Position numbers and translations under genes: made by a program. A stretch of 64,000 nt of DNA from Pseudomonas sp. BBP2017 (lineage in GTDB: Bacteria > Pseudomonadota > Gammaproteobacteria > Pseudomonadales > Pseudomonadaceae): positions 1 to 64,000 of the forward strand of contig NZ_PVZN01000006.1 in assembly GCF_003024385.1 (NCBI RefSeq), in the 5' to 3' direction. The notes beneath the pieces were generated by a model. That model made no database searches. It saw only the letters and a program-made list of their open reading frames with translations, and had not been told where the DNA came from. Positions 15,930-25,000 of this stretch are shown here, piece after piece. How positions within the stretch are numbered: position 1 is the first letter of the stretch; every line of letters starts with the position of its first letter.

Positions 15930-17588
15930 ATGCTGACCCTGCTCAATCTGCTTTCCGCCGTGGCGCTGCTGATCTGGGGCACACATATCGTGCGTACCGG
16001 TATCCTGCGGGTGTACGGCTCCAACTTGCGGCGCGTGCTGAGCCAGAACATGTCCAGGCGCCCACTGGCCTTCCTTGCCGGGATCCTGGTGACGGCCATG
16101 GTCCAGAGCAGCAACGCGACGGCGATGCTGGTGACCTCCTTTGTTGGTCAGGGGCTGATGTCCTTGACTCCGGCGCTGGCCATCATGCTCGGCGCCGATG
16201 TCGGTACCGCGCTGATGGCACGGGTGTTGACCTTCGACCTGTCGTGGCTGTCGCCGCTGTTGATCTTCCTCGGGGTGATCTTTTTTCTATCGCGCAAACA
16301 GACCCGTGCCGGACAGCTGGGCCGCGTCGGTATCGGCCTGGGCCTGATCATCCTAGCCTTGCAATTGATCGTCGAAGCCGCCGCACCGATTACCCAGGCC
16401 CAGGGTGTGAAAGTGCTGTTCGCCTCACTGACCGGCGACATCCTCCTCGACGCCCTGGTCGGAGCGCTGTTTGCGCTGATTTCCTATTCGAGCCTGGCCG
16501 CCGTACTGCTCACCGCGACCCTGGCCGGCGCCGAGCTGATCAGTCTGCCGGTAGCCATCGGCCTGGTCATTGGCGCCAACATCGGCAGCGGCCTGCTGGC
16601 CTTCCTCAGCACCAGTATGCAGAACGCCGCCGGGCGCCAAGTGGCCCTGGGTAGCCTGCTGTACAAGCTGATCGGCCTGATCCTGATCATCCCGGTGCTC
16701 GACCCGCTGGTGCGCTGGATGGACAGCCTGACGTTCAGTGCCCAGGAGCTGGTGATCGGTTTCCACCTGCTCTACAACAGTTTGCGCTGCCTGATCATGC
16801 TGCCAACAGTCAAACCCATGGCCCGCGTCTGCAGCTGGCTGCTACCGGAGCGGGCAGAGGCCAATGGCCGGGCCCGACCGCGGCACCTGGATCCGGCGGC
16901 GCTGAGCACCCCGAGCCTGGCGCTGGCCAACGCCGTACGTGAGACCCTGCGCGTGGGCGATCTGATCGACAACATGCTCGACGCCATGCACGGCGTGCTG
17001 CTGGGAACCCATACGGCAATGACGCAGCAGGTCCGCAGCCTGGGTGAAGACGTCGAAGCGCTGAACACCGCGATCAAACTGTACCTGGCGCAGATGCCCC
17101 GCGAGGACTTGAGCGATCAGGACAGCAAGCGCTGGGCAGAAATCATCGAGCTGGCGATCAACCTCAAGCTGGCCAGCGACCTGATCGAACGCATGCTGCG
17201 CAAGGTGCAGCAGCAGAAGACCTCGCAACGCCGTGAGTTCTCTGACGTCGGTCTGGAAGAACTGACTGGCCTGCACGCCCAGTTACTTGCCAACTTGCGC
17301 CTGGGACTGTCCGTCTTTCTCAGCGCCGACCCCGAAAGCGCCCGTCAGTTGCTGCGGGAAAAACGCCGCTTTCGCGCTCAGGAGCGGCGCCTGGCCCATG
17401 CCCATGTCAGCCGACTGCAACGTAAAGTGGTGCAAAGTATCGAAACCAGCGCCTTGCACCTGGAACTGATTGCCGATATGAAACGACTGAACTCCTTGTT
17501 CTGCAGCAGTGCCTATGTAGTATTGGGTGGCTCCGATACCGGCGGTTTGTTGCTCGACAGTGTGCCGGACAATGCCCATTCACCGTGA
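15930..17588 (+). CDS. Na/Pi cotransporter (NptA/YjbB type) with PhoU-like domain
   Basis: The 552-residue protein has two inverted Na/Pi-cotransporter repeats in its first 300 residues. The first shows QSSNAT at 59-64, the family's QSSS-type substrate motif, and the second has ISYSSLAAVLLTATLAG near 186. The remaining 230 residues are helical and PhoU-like, as in E. coli YjbB, which exports phosphate. GGGGG lies near the ATG. Transport direction cannot be decided here. It is followed after 33 bp by an M16 peptidase gene in the same direction. Confidence 0.9.
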   Translation: MLTLLNLLSAVALLIWGTHIVRTGILRVYGSNLRRVLSQNMSRRPLAFLAGILVTAMVQSSNATAMLVTSFVGQGLMSLTPALAIMLGADVGTALMARVLTFDLSWLSPLLIFLGVIFFLSRKQTRAGQLGRVGIGLGLIILALQLIVEAAAPITQAQGVKVLFASLTGDILLDALVGALFALISYSSLAAVLLTATLAGAELISLPVAIGLVIGANIGSGLLAFLSTSMQNAAGRQVALGSLLYKLIGLILIIPVLDPLVRWMDSLTFSAQELVIGFHLLYNSLRCLIMLPTVKPMARVCSWLLPERAEANGRARPRHLDPAALSTPSLALANAVRETLRVGDLIDNMLDAMHGVLLGTHTAMTQQVRSLGEDVEALNTAIKLYLAQMPREDLSDQDSKRWAEIIELAINLKLASDLIERMLRKVQQQKTSQRREFSDVGLEELTGLHAQLLANLRLGLSVFLSADPESARQLLREKRRFRAQERRLAHAHVSRLQRKVVQSIETSALHLELIADMKRLNSLFCSSAYVVLGGSDTGGLLLDSVPDNAHSP

Positions 17589-17621
17589 CCGCTACCGCAG
17601 CCCCCCGCAAGGAAGCTCGCC

Positions 17622-19013
17622 ATGCGTTGCCTGATGTTCCTGTGCCTGCTGCTGGGGGCCATGCCCGGCTTTGCCCTCGACCGCTCGCAAGTCGAAGGCT
17701 ACCTGTTGCCCAATGGTTTGCAGGTGCTGCTCAAGTCGGGCTATGAGCGCAATCATGTGTCGATACGCCTGGTGGTCGGGGTTGGCTTCGACGACTTTCC
17801 CTGTGAGCAGCAGGCGCTGCCGCACTTGCTCGAGCATGTGCTGTTCAGTGGCATCGACGACAGTGGCGAAGGCGGGCTGGAAGCGCGCATGCAGGCGTTG
17901 GGCGGTGAGTGGAACGCCTACACCAGCGGTGCCGACACCACTTTTGTCATCGAGGCCCCGGCCCGTAACCAGCGCAAGGCACTCGACCTGCTGCTGGCGG
18001 TGATCAAGGACACCGAGATCGACGAGAAGGCCCTGGCGCTGTCGAAGAAGATCGTCGAGCGCGAAGATGGCGGACACTATTCCCACCTGCAACGCTGGCT
18101 TGACCGCCAGGACCTCGGTCATCGCGCAAGCGACCAGCTGGCGGTGGAGCTGGGGCTTAAATGCGCCGAACGTTCGGCGCTGGCCGACATGACCGTGGAA
18201 CAGGTCAATGATGTACGCCAGCACTGGTACGCGGCCAACAACATGAGCCTGATTGTGGTCGGCGGCCTCGATCGCCTGTTGCCGGCTTACCTGGAACGCA
18301 CCTATGGCGAACTGGAGCCAGCCGAACCCGGCAAGCGTCGCGCACTTGAAGGCGTTACCCACAGGGCCGAAGCCCGCCGTGAACTGATCCGCGGCTGGCT
18401 CGGTGACAGTGCTCGGCTGCACTGGTTGTTCCTCGAACCGGTGCTGGACAACGATCACGGCCAGACCTACGACCTGCTGCAGCGCTATCTGGACTGGGCA
18501 TTGTATGAGCAGTTGCGGCTCAAGCACGGGCTGTCGTACGGGCCTTCCAGCCAACGCGAAAGCTTCGGCGACAGCGGCGTGATGAGCCTCAATGCCGACC
18601 TCGACCGCGCCGACATCAAGGAAGCCGAGCAGGCCTTGGGCGACATGCTTGAGCAATTGCGCAAGAACGGCTTGGACCCGGTCACCTTCGAGCGGGTCAA
18701 GCAGGCGGCAATCGATCGCGAGGCCTGGACCACTCAGGGCAACGCGGCACTGGCGGACTACTACTGGGGCGCGTTGAATGATTACCTCGACGGCCGCTTT
18801 GCCGACCCGGCGCACACCCTGCGCCGGGTCAGCCTGGATGATGCCAATCAGGCATTGCGGCAATTGCTCGCCGAGCCCGGGTTTGTGCGAGTCGAGCAGC
18901 CGTTGATCAGTTATGACGCGTTGTATGGGTTAGTGGCACTGGGGTTGGGAGGGATTTTGGCCGGTGGATTGATCTGGAGCCGACGCCGACACAAAACGGC
19001 CCCGGCGAAATAG
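17622..19013 (+). CDS. M16 family zinc metallopeptidase, exported and membrane-anchored
   Basis: The 463-residue protein has a signal peptide (LMFLCLLLGAMPGFA) and the inverted zinc motif HLLEH (His68, Glu71, His72) typical of pitrilysin/insulinase peptidases. The usual distal Glu follows about 75 residues later. One M16 N-domain plus one M16 C-domain are present, and a single C-terminal helix (GLVALGLGGILAGGLIW) precedes a basic tail. This suggests a periplasmic peptidase held in the inner membrane. AAGGAAG precedes the ATG. Substrate unknown. Confidence 0.88.
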   Translation: MRCLMFLCLLLGAMPGFALDRSQVEGYLLPNGLQVLLKSGYERNHVSIRLVVGVGFDDFPCEQQALPHLLEHVLFSGIDDSGEGGLEARMQALGGEWNAYTSGADTTFVIEAPARNQRKALDLLLAVIKDTEIDEKALALSKKIVEREDGGHYSHLQRWLDRQDLGHRASDQLAVELGLKCAERSALADMTVEQVNDVRQHWYAANNMSLIVVGGLDRLLPAYLERTYGELEPAEPGKRRALEGVTHRAEARRELIRGWLGDSARLHWLFLEPVLDNDHGQTYDLLQRYLDWALYEQLRLKHGLSYGPSSQRESFGDSGVMSLNADLDRADIKEAEQALGDMLEQLRKNGLDPVTFERVKQAAIDREAWTTQGNAALADYYWGALNDYLDGRFADPAHTLRRVSLDDANQALRQLLAEPGFVRVEQPLISYDALYGLVALGLGGILAGGLIWSRRRHKTAPAK

Positions 19014-19086
19014 CAAGACAAGGCAGCTGGCCAGTACAAAGCACGGTATCCTGTACCGGTTTTAACCTCACCCTGCGAACACCTTC

Positions 19087-20106
19087 ATGCCTCACTACCT
19101 CCAGCGGCTGATCGAACTGGTCAAGCGCTACCCCGGTGTCATCGCCCTCGGCGGTTTTATTTCCGGTATCGCCAGCTTTATGTTGGTCGACCGCCAGGAA
19201 AGCCTGGCCAGCTGGATTGCCATCGTGATGCTGATCAGCTGGATCTGGCTGATGCTGGAAAACACCTTCACCCAGTTGTTCACCAAGGTGTTCAAGCGCG
19301 AGATCCCGCAGCCGCTGCTGCGCTATGCCACGCAGATGATCCATCAGGAAAGCCTGTTCTTTGTCCTGCCGTTCTTTTTCATCACCACCACCTGGAACAG
19401 TGGCCAACTCGTGTTCACCGGCCTGTTGGGCGCCGCCGGGCTGATATCGATCATCGACCCCCTGTACTACAAATGGCTGGCCCCGCGGCGCTGGCTGTTC
19501 CTCGCGCTGCATACTCTGACCCTGTTCGCGGCGTTGCTCACCGCGCTACCGATCATTTTGCACCTGACCACCTCACAGAGCTTCAAGCTGGCCCTGGTGA
19601 TCGCCATGCTGCTGTCATTCCCAAGCCTGGCCAGCAGCTTCCCCATTCAGCACTGGCGACGCGGGGTCATGCTGGTGGTGCTGACGCTTGCCGTCGGCGC
19701 CAGCGGCTGGATGCTGCGTTCCTGGGTACCACCGGCGACGTTATGGATGACTGACGTCGCCGTCAGCTCCCAGCTGGAGAACCGCACGCCAGGCAAGAGC
19801 CTGAGTGAGATCAAGGCCAGCGAGATTCGCGCCGGGCTCTATGCCTTTACCGCTATCAAAGCGCCGCGCGGGCTGAACGAGCGGATTTATCACGTCTGGC
19901 AGTTCAACGGCAAAGAAGTCGACCGCATTGCCCTGGACATCCATGGTGGTCGCAAGGAAGGCTATAGGGCCTGGACGCACAAGCAGAATTTCCCCGGCAA
20001 CCCGGTGGGCCGCTGGCAGGTGCGGGTGCTGACCGAAGACGGCCAGGTCATCGGTGTATTGCGTTTCCGGGTGATTGACGATGGTCAAGCGCCCAAGGCC
20101 GTGTAA
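19087..20106 (+). CDS. DUF5924 membrane protein with C-terminal DUF2914
   Basis: The 339-residue protein has about six transmembrane helices in residues 15-215 followed by a soluble domain (about 225-339). That domain shows the DUF2914 pattern (YHVWQFNGKEVDRIALDI, then GRWQVRVLTEDGQVIGVLRF), a small beta-sandwich fold placed outside the membrane. Function is unknown. It lies immediately before the Mla-like operon in the same direction with a 38-bp gap, so co-transcription is possible; whether it belongs to the transporter is not known. Confidence 0.82.
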   Translation: MPHYLQRLIELVKRYPGVIALGGFISGIASFMLVDRQESLASWIAIVMLISWIWLMLENTFTQLFTKVFKREIPQPLLRYATQMIHQESLFFVLPFFFITTTWNSGQLVFTGLLGAAGLISIIDPLYYKWLAPRRWLFLALHTLTLFAALLTALPIILHLTTSQSFKLALVIAMLLSFPSLASSFPIQHWRRGVMLVVLTLAVGASGWMLRSWVPPATLWMTDVAVSSQLENRTPGKSLSEIKASEIRAGLYAFTAIKAPRGLNERIYHVWQFNGKEVDRIALDIHGGRKEGYRAWTHKQNFPGNPVGRWQVRVLTEDGQVIGVLRFRVIDDGQAPKAV

Positions 20107-20144
20107 CGCTATGCTCTGAAGCTGCGAAACTGTCGGTCGACTGC

Positions 20145-21287
20145 ATGGAGCCTATGACTACACAAGCCAGCGCAACCCTGGACACCACGAGCAACCCGGC
20201 GCGCCTGCGGATTGCCGGTGACTGGACCCTGGCCAACTATGCCAGCCTCAAGCGCAACAGCGAGCGCCTGACCGGCCACTACGACCAGAACACCGAGGTC
20301 GATCTCGAGCAGCTTGGTCAGCTGGATACCGCCGGTGCTTCGCTGCTGGCTGAAGTGCTCGGTGCCGAGCGTTTGTCGCGCCTGACCGAGACCGCACAAC
20401 TGCCCGAGGCCAGTCGGGCACTGCTGCAGACGGTGTACCGCTCGGTGCAGGACTTCTGCATCCCGGAAAAACAGCCCGAGAAGTCGGTACTGATCCAGCT
20501 GCTCAGCCGCATCGGCTGCGCGGTCGACACCGTCCGCAAAGACACCCTGCAGATCCTGGGTTTTGTCGGCCTGATCCTGCAAACCCTGGTACTGCGCCTG
20601 TTCCAGCCACGACGCTGGCGGGTCACAGCGGTCGTCGCGCACATCGAACAGACCGGCCTGGATGCAGCGCCCATTGTCGCCTTGCTGACCTTCCTGGTCG
20701 GGGCAGTGGTGGCCTTTCTCGGCGCCACTGTGCTGGCCGGGTTTGGCGCCAGTATCTTCACCGTTGACCTGGTTGCGTTCTCCTTCCTGCGCGAATTCGG
20801 CGTTCTGCTGACCGCCATTCTCATGGCCGGCCGCACCGCTAGTGCCTTTACCGCGCAGATCGGTTCGATGAAAGCCAATGAAGAGATCGATGCCATCCGT
20901 ACCCTGGGGCTAGACCCGGTAGAGCTTCTGGTGGTGCCCCGAGTGCTCGCATTGCTGATCGCACTGCCGTTACTGACGTTCGTCGCGATGCTCTGCGGCA
21001 TCATCGGTGGGGGTGTGGTCTGCGCCCTGTCGCTGGACATTTCCCCGGCGATGTTCCTGTCATTGCTGCACAGCGACATTGGTGTGCAGCATTTCCTCGT
21101 CGGCCTGGCCAAGGCGCCGTTCTTTGCCTTCCTGATCGCGGCCATTGGCTGCCTGGAAGGCTTCAAAGTCAGCGGCAGCGCCGAGTCGGTGGGGGCCCAC
21201 ACCACCTCCAGCGTGGTGCAATCGATTTTCGTGGTGATCGTCCTTGATGCGGTGGCTGCGTTGTTCTTCATGGAGATGGGCTGGTGA
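20145..21287 (+). CDS. MlaE-type ABC permease with N-terminal STAS (MlaB-like) domain
   Basis: The 380-residue protein fuses a STAS domain (about 1-110, with QLDTAGASLL near residue 65) to a MlaE/YrbE permease of five to six helices (about 130-380; GRTASAFTAQIGSMKANEEIDA near 230 is the family's coupling region). Such permeases move phospholipids or other lipids with MCE proteins. In the classic Mla system the STAS protein MlaB is a separate subunit, so this is the fused variant. Start is uncertain between ATG 20145 and ATG 20154. Its stop overlaps the next gene's GTG. Confidence 0.88.
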   Translation: MEPMTTQASATLDTTSNPARLRIAGDWTLANYASLKRNSERLTGHYDQNTEVDLEQLGQLDTAGASLLAEVLGAERLSRLTETAQLPEASRALLQTVYRSVQDFCIPEKQPEKSVLIQLLSRIGCAVDTVRKDTLQILGFVGLILQTLVLRLFQPRRWRVTAVVAHIEQTGLDAAPIVALLTFLVGAVVAFLGATVLAGFGASIFTVDLVAFSFLREFGVLLTAILMAGRTASAFTAQIGSMKANEEIDAIRTLGLDPVELLVVPRVLALLIALPLLTFVAMLCGIIGGGVVCALSLDISPAMFLSLLHSDIGVQHFLVGLAKAPFFAFLIAAIGCLEGFKVSGSAESVGAHTTSSVVQSIFVVIVLDAVAALFFMEMGW

Positions 21288-22087
21288 GCCAGACACCCCC
21301 CGAACACCGCGAGGCGGTGATCGAAGCGCGCGGCATCTGCAACCGCTTCGGCCCCCAGAGCGTGCACGACCAGCTGGACCTGGACCTGTACCGCGGCGAA
21401 ATTCTCGCCGTGGTGGGTGGCTCAGGCAGCGGTAAATCGGTGTTGCTGCGCAGTATCGTCGGCCTGCGGCGGCCGAACGAAGGTCAGGTCAAGGTCTTCG
21501 GCCAGGACCTCAGTGGCCTGAACGACGAGCAGCGCTCGAAGGTTGAACGGCGCTTTGGCGTGCTGTTCCAGAAAGGCGCGCTGTTCTCTTCGCTCACTGT
21601 TACCGAGAACGTCGCCTTGCCGCTGATCGAACATGCCGGCCTGTCCCGCGCCGACGCCGAGCACTTGGCCGGAGTCAAGCTGGCCCTGGCCGGCTTGCCG
21701 ATTTCCGCCGCCGACAAATACCCCTCATCGCTGTCCGGCGGCATGATCAAACGCGCCGCGCTGGCCCGAGCCCTGGCCCTGGACCCGGACATTCTGTTTC
21801 TCGATGAGCCCACTGCGGGCCTCGACCCGATCGGTGCGGCAGCCTTCGACCAGTTGATTCTGACCCTGCGCGATGCCTTGGGCCTGAGCGTGTTCCTGAT
21901 CACCCACGACCTCGACACCCTCTACACCATCACCGACCGGGTAGCAGTGCTGTCGCAGAAGAAAGTCCTGGTGGCAGGCCCGATCGCCCAGGTCGAAGAC
22001 ACCGACGACGCCTGGATTCACGAATACTTTCATGGCCCGCGTGGCCGTGCGGCGTATCAGGCCGCCACAGCGGCAAAGGAGCTCTGA
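21284..22087 (+). CDS. MlaF-type ABC transporter ATPase
   Basis: The 267-residue ATPase energises the MCE lipid transporter. Walker A GGSGSGKS (about residue 45), the Q-loop (LFQKGALFSSLTV), the signature LSGGMIKRAALARAL and Walker B DILFLDEPTAGLDP are all intact. It starts with GTG overlapping the permease stop (GTGA), indicating translational coupling. Confidence 0.93.
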   Translation: MSQTPPEHREAVIEARGICNRFGPQSVHDQLDLDLYRGEILAVVGGSGSGKSVLLRSIVGLRRPNEGQVKVFGQDLSGLNDEQRSKVERRFGVLFQKGALFSSLTVTENVALPLIEHAGLSRADAEHLAGVKLALAGLPISAADKYPSSLSGGMIKRAALARALALDPDILFLDEPTAGLDPIGAAAFDQLILTLRDALGLSVFLITHDLDTLYTITDRVAVLSQKKVLVAGPIAQVEDTDDAWIHEYFHGPRGRAAYQAATAAKEL

Positions 22088-22088
22088 G

Positions 22089-23027
22089 ATGGAAACCCGT
22101 GCACATCATGTGCTGATCGGCCTGGTCACGGTCATTGTGGTCACCGGTGCCATGCTGTTCGGCCTGTGGCTGACCAAGTCCAGCGTCGACAGCACCTTCA
22201 AGGACTACCAAGTCGTGTTCAACGAAGCAGTCTCCGGCTTGTCCCGGGGCAGCTCGGTGCAATACAACGGCATCAAGGTGGGTGACGTCACCAGCCTGCG
22301 CCTGGACCCCAAGGACCCGCGCCGGGTCCTGGCCCAGGTGCGCCTGAGCGCCGATACCCCGGTCAAGGAAGACACCCGCGCCAAACTGACGTTGACCGGC
22401 ATCACCGGTACCTCGTTCATCCAGCTCAGTGGCGGCACGCCGCAAAGCCCGGAGCTCAAGGGCAAAGACGGCAAGCTGCCAGTGATCGTCGCCTCGCCTT
22501 CGCCGATTGCCCGTCTGCTCGATAACGGCAGCGACCTGCTGACCAACATCAACATGCTGGTGCATAACGCCAACCAGCTGTTCTCCGAAGACAACGCCAA
22601 GAGCCTGAGCAACACCCTCAACCATCTGGAGCAGACCTCGGCAGCGTTCAGCGAGCAACGCGGGGATATACGTACTGCGATCCAGCAACTGGCCCAGGTC
22701 GGTAATCAGGCCAGTTCCATGCTCGAACAGACCAGCGAATTGATGCGCAACGCCAATGGCCTGCTCAACAACCAGGGCAAGCAAGCCTTCGGCAGCGCCG
22801 AACAGGCCATGCAGTCGCTGGCGCAGAGTACAGCCACCATCAATAGCCTGCTCAACGACAACCGCGAAGCCCTCGACGGTGGCGCCCAAGGCCTGAACCA
22901 GCTGGCCCCGGCCATCCGTGAGCTGCGCGAGACCCTCAACTCGCTGAAGGCGATTTCCCAGCGCCTGGAAGCCAACCCCAGCGGCTACCTGCTCGGCCGT
23001 GACACAAACAAGGAGTTCACGCCATGA
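22089..23027 (+). CDS. MlaD-family MCE protein
   Basis: The 312-residue protein has one N-terminal transmembrane helix (residues 9-27) and a single MCE domain (about 38-115, with GLSRGSSVQYNGIKVG and GTSFIQLSGG). Its helical C-terminal tail of about 170 residues is rich in Gln, Asn and Leu, with coiled-coil character. MCE proteins form hexameric rings that pass lipid through the periplasm. The tail is longer than in MlaD and could make a needle-like barrel as in PqiB-type proteins. Start ATG 22089 is one base after the ATPase stop. Confidence 0.9.
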   Translation: METRAHHVLIGLVTVIVVTGAMLFGLWLTKSSVDSTFKDYQVVFNEAVSGLSRGSSVQYNGIKVGDVTSLRLDPKDPRRVLAQVRLSADTPVKEDTRAKLTLTGITGTSFIQLSGGTPQSPELKGKDGKLPVIVASPSPIARLLDNGSDLLTNINMLVHNANQLFSEDNAKSLSNTLNHLEQTSAAFSEQRGDIRTAIQQLAQVGNQASSMLEQTSELMRNANGLLNNQGKQAFGSAEQAMQSLAQSTATINSLLNDNREALDGGAQGLNQLAPAIRELRETLNSLKAISQRLEANPSGYLLGRDTNKEFTP

Positions 23028-23659
23028 GTCGCACCTACCGCTACCTGGCCCTGGCTGTGACGCTGGGCCTGAGCAGTGCCTGCTCGATCCTGCCACAGGC
23101 CGAACCTGCTGATGTCTATCGCCTGCCTGCGGCGCATGCCAGCCAGGTCACATCTGCGAGCACTGTGGCCAGTTGGTCGCTGCGGCTGAACAAGCCGTTA
23201 GCCAGCGATGCCCTTAACAGCCCGAAAATTGCCGTGGTCCCTCAAGGCAACCTGATCAGTAACTACAAAGGCGCACGCTGGAGCGATCCAGTACCCTTGC
23301 TGCTGCGTAACCGCATGCTCGATGCCTTCCAGCGCGATGGCCGGGTACCCCGGCTCAGTGCCGATGACAGCAACCTGCAGGCTGACTATGAGCTGGCAGG
23401 CGAGCTACAGGCGTTTCAGAGCGAGTACAGCGCCGACGGCCTGGCCGTGGTGATCCGCTATGACGCACGTCTGGTGCAAGGGCGCAGCCAACGCATCCTC
23501 GCCAGCCGCCGCTTTGAAGTGCGTCAGCCGCTACGTGACACGCAAGTGCCAGCAGTGGTCAACGGTTTCGGCAGCGCCAGCGACCAACTGATGGCGCAAC
23601 TGGTGGCCTGGACCCTGGCCCAGGCCAACCAGGCGCAGGTTCAGGCAAAGAACCAGTAG
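23024..23659 (+). CDS. ABC-type transport auxiliary lipoprotein (PqiC-like)
   Basis: The 211-residue protein has a lipobox ending at Cys20 (GLSSAC) and the PqiC/YmbA domain found beside MCE systems, where it is thought to dock the MCE tube at the outer membrane. It overlaps the MCE gene (ATGA), making four coupled genes. The last 19 bp overlap the 3' end of the convergent SpmA/B-like gene. Confidence 0.88.
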   Translation: MSRTYRYLALAVTLGLSSACSILPQAEPADVYRLPAAHASQVTSASTVASWSLRLNKPLASDALNSPKIAVVPQGNLISNYKGARWSDPVPLLLRNRMLDAFQRDGRVPRLSADDSNLQADYELAGELQAFQSEYSADGLAVVIRYDARLVQGRSQRILASRRFEVRQPLRDTQVPAVVNGFGSASDQLMAQLVAWTLAQANQAQVQAKNQ

Positions 23660-24870
23660 CAGACGCAGATGGCCGCGATCACCCCGGACAGCTCAGCGAG
23701 CAGGGCGCAGCCCACTGCATGGCGGGCGCGCTGAATACCGACAGCACCGAAATAGACCGCCAGGACGTAGAAGGTGGTTTCGGTGCTGCCCTGAATGGTC
23801 GCTGCCACCAGCGCCGGGAAGCTGTCGACGCCGTGAGTCTGCATGGTTTCGATCAGCATCGCCCGTGCCGCGCTGCCCGAGAACGGTTTGACCAGTGCAG
23901 TAGGCAGCCCTTCGACGAAGCGCGTATCCATCCCCAGCCATTCCACCACATGGCGGATACCGTCCAGGCTCAGCTCCAGGGCTCCTGAGGCACGCAACAC
24001 GCCGACTGCGCAGAGCATGGCGACCAGATACGGCAACAGACTCTTGGCAACGTCAAAACCCTCCTTGGCGCCCTCTACGAAGGTTTCATAGACCTTCACC
24101 TGCTTGAACGCGCCGATCACCAGGAACAGGATAATCAGGCCGAACAGGGTCAGGTTGCCCAGAATCGACGACAACCCGGCCAGAGCCGTTGCCGAGAGCG
24201 TGCCCAGAAACGCCATGAAGCCGCCCAGCAGCAGTGCACCCGGCACCAGGTAAGCAAGGACTACCGGATCCCACAGGCGCAGGCGCTGCATCACCGCAAC
24301 CGACAGCAGGCCGACCAGGGTCGAGGCACTGGTGGCGAGCAGGATCGGCAGGAACACCAGGGTCGGGTCCATTGCGCCTTGTTGGGCGCGGTACATGAAG
24401 ATAGTCACCGGCAGTAGGGTCAATGACGAAGCGTTCAGCACCAGGAACAGGATCTGCGCATTACTGGCGGTGGTCGAGCTGGGGTTCAGCTCCTGCAGGG
24501 CGCGCATAGCCTTCAAGCCAATGGGCGTGGCGGCGTTGTCCAGGCCCAGGCCGTTGGCGGCGAAGTTCAGGGTGATCAGGCCAAGAGCCGGGTGGCCGGG
24601 TGGGACTTCCGGCATCAGGCGGGCGAAGAGCGGGCCGAGCACCTTGGCCAGCCATTCAACGATACCGGCCTTTTCAGCGATCTTCAGAAAGCCCAGCCAG
24701 AGGGTCAGGGTGCCGAACAGCAAGATCATCACCTCGACCGACAGCTTGGCCATGGCGAAGATGCTCTCGACCATCGCGGCAAAGATCCCGGCATTGCCGC
24801 CTACCAGCCATTGCGCCAGCGCGGAGACGGCCGCGACCAAGAAAAAACCAAGCCAAAGGCCGTTGAGCAT
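23641..24870 (-). CDS. Nucleoside-recognition domain membrane protein (SpmA-SpmB fusion type)
   Basis: The 409-residue protein has about ten transmembrane helices and two Gate/nucleoside-recognition domains. The first half resembles SpmA (NFAANGLGLDNAATPIGLKA near residue 105) and the second SpmB (QGSTETTFYVLAVYFG near 375). The start at 24870 is chosen because GGGGGAA precedes it and homologs begin MLNGLW; the open frame continues 21 codons upstream. Non-sporulating bacteria also carry this fusion; substrate and role are unknown. Confidence 0.85.
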   Translation of the reverse strand: MLNGLWLGFFLVAAVSALAQWLVGGNAGIFAAMVESIFAMAKLSVEVMILLFGTLTLWLGFLKIAEKAGIVEWLAKVLGPLFARLMPEVPPGHPALGLITLNFAANGLGLDNAATPIGLKAMRALQELNPSSTTASNAQILFLVLNASSLTLLPVTIFMYRAQQGAMDPTLVFLPILLATSASTLVGLLSVAVMQRLRLWDPVVLAYLVPGALLLGGFMAFLGTLSATALAGLSSILGNLTLFGLIILFLVIGAFKQVKVYETFVEGAKEGFDVAKSLLPYLVAMLCAVGVLRASGALELSLDGIRHVVEWLGMDTRFVEGLPTALVKPFSGSAARAMLIETMQTHGVDSFPALVAATIQGSTETTFYVLAVYFGAVGIQRARHAVGCALLAELSGVIAAICVCYWFFA

Positions 24871-24950
24871 CCGTTGTTCCCCCACAAAGTTGCGACGAAT
24901 GATAGCGGGCCGGGCCAGGCATTGCACCGCCACTCTGTGTACAACTGAAA

Positions 24951-24983
24951 CGAAAAAGCCCCGACCAGGTCGGGGCTTTTTCG
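24951..24983. terminator. Bidirectional terminator
   Basis: CGAAAAAGCCCCGACC and GGTCGGGGCTTTTTCG are perfect inverted repeats flanking one base, with T-runs on both strands. On the minus strand it ends the gltP transcript, whose stop is at 25001. Confidence 0.92.
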
Positions 24984-25000
24984 TTCAGCCGGACTGCACC

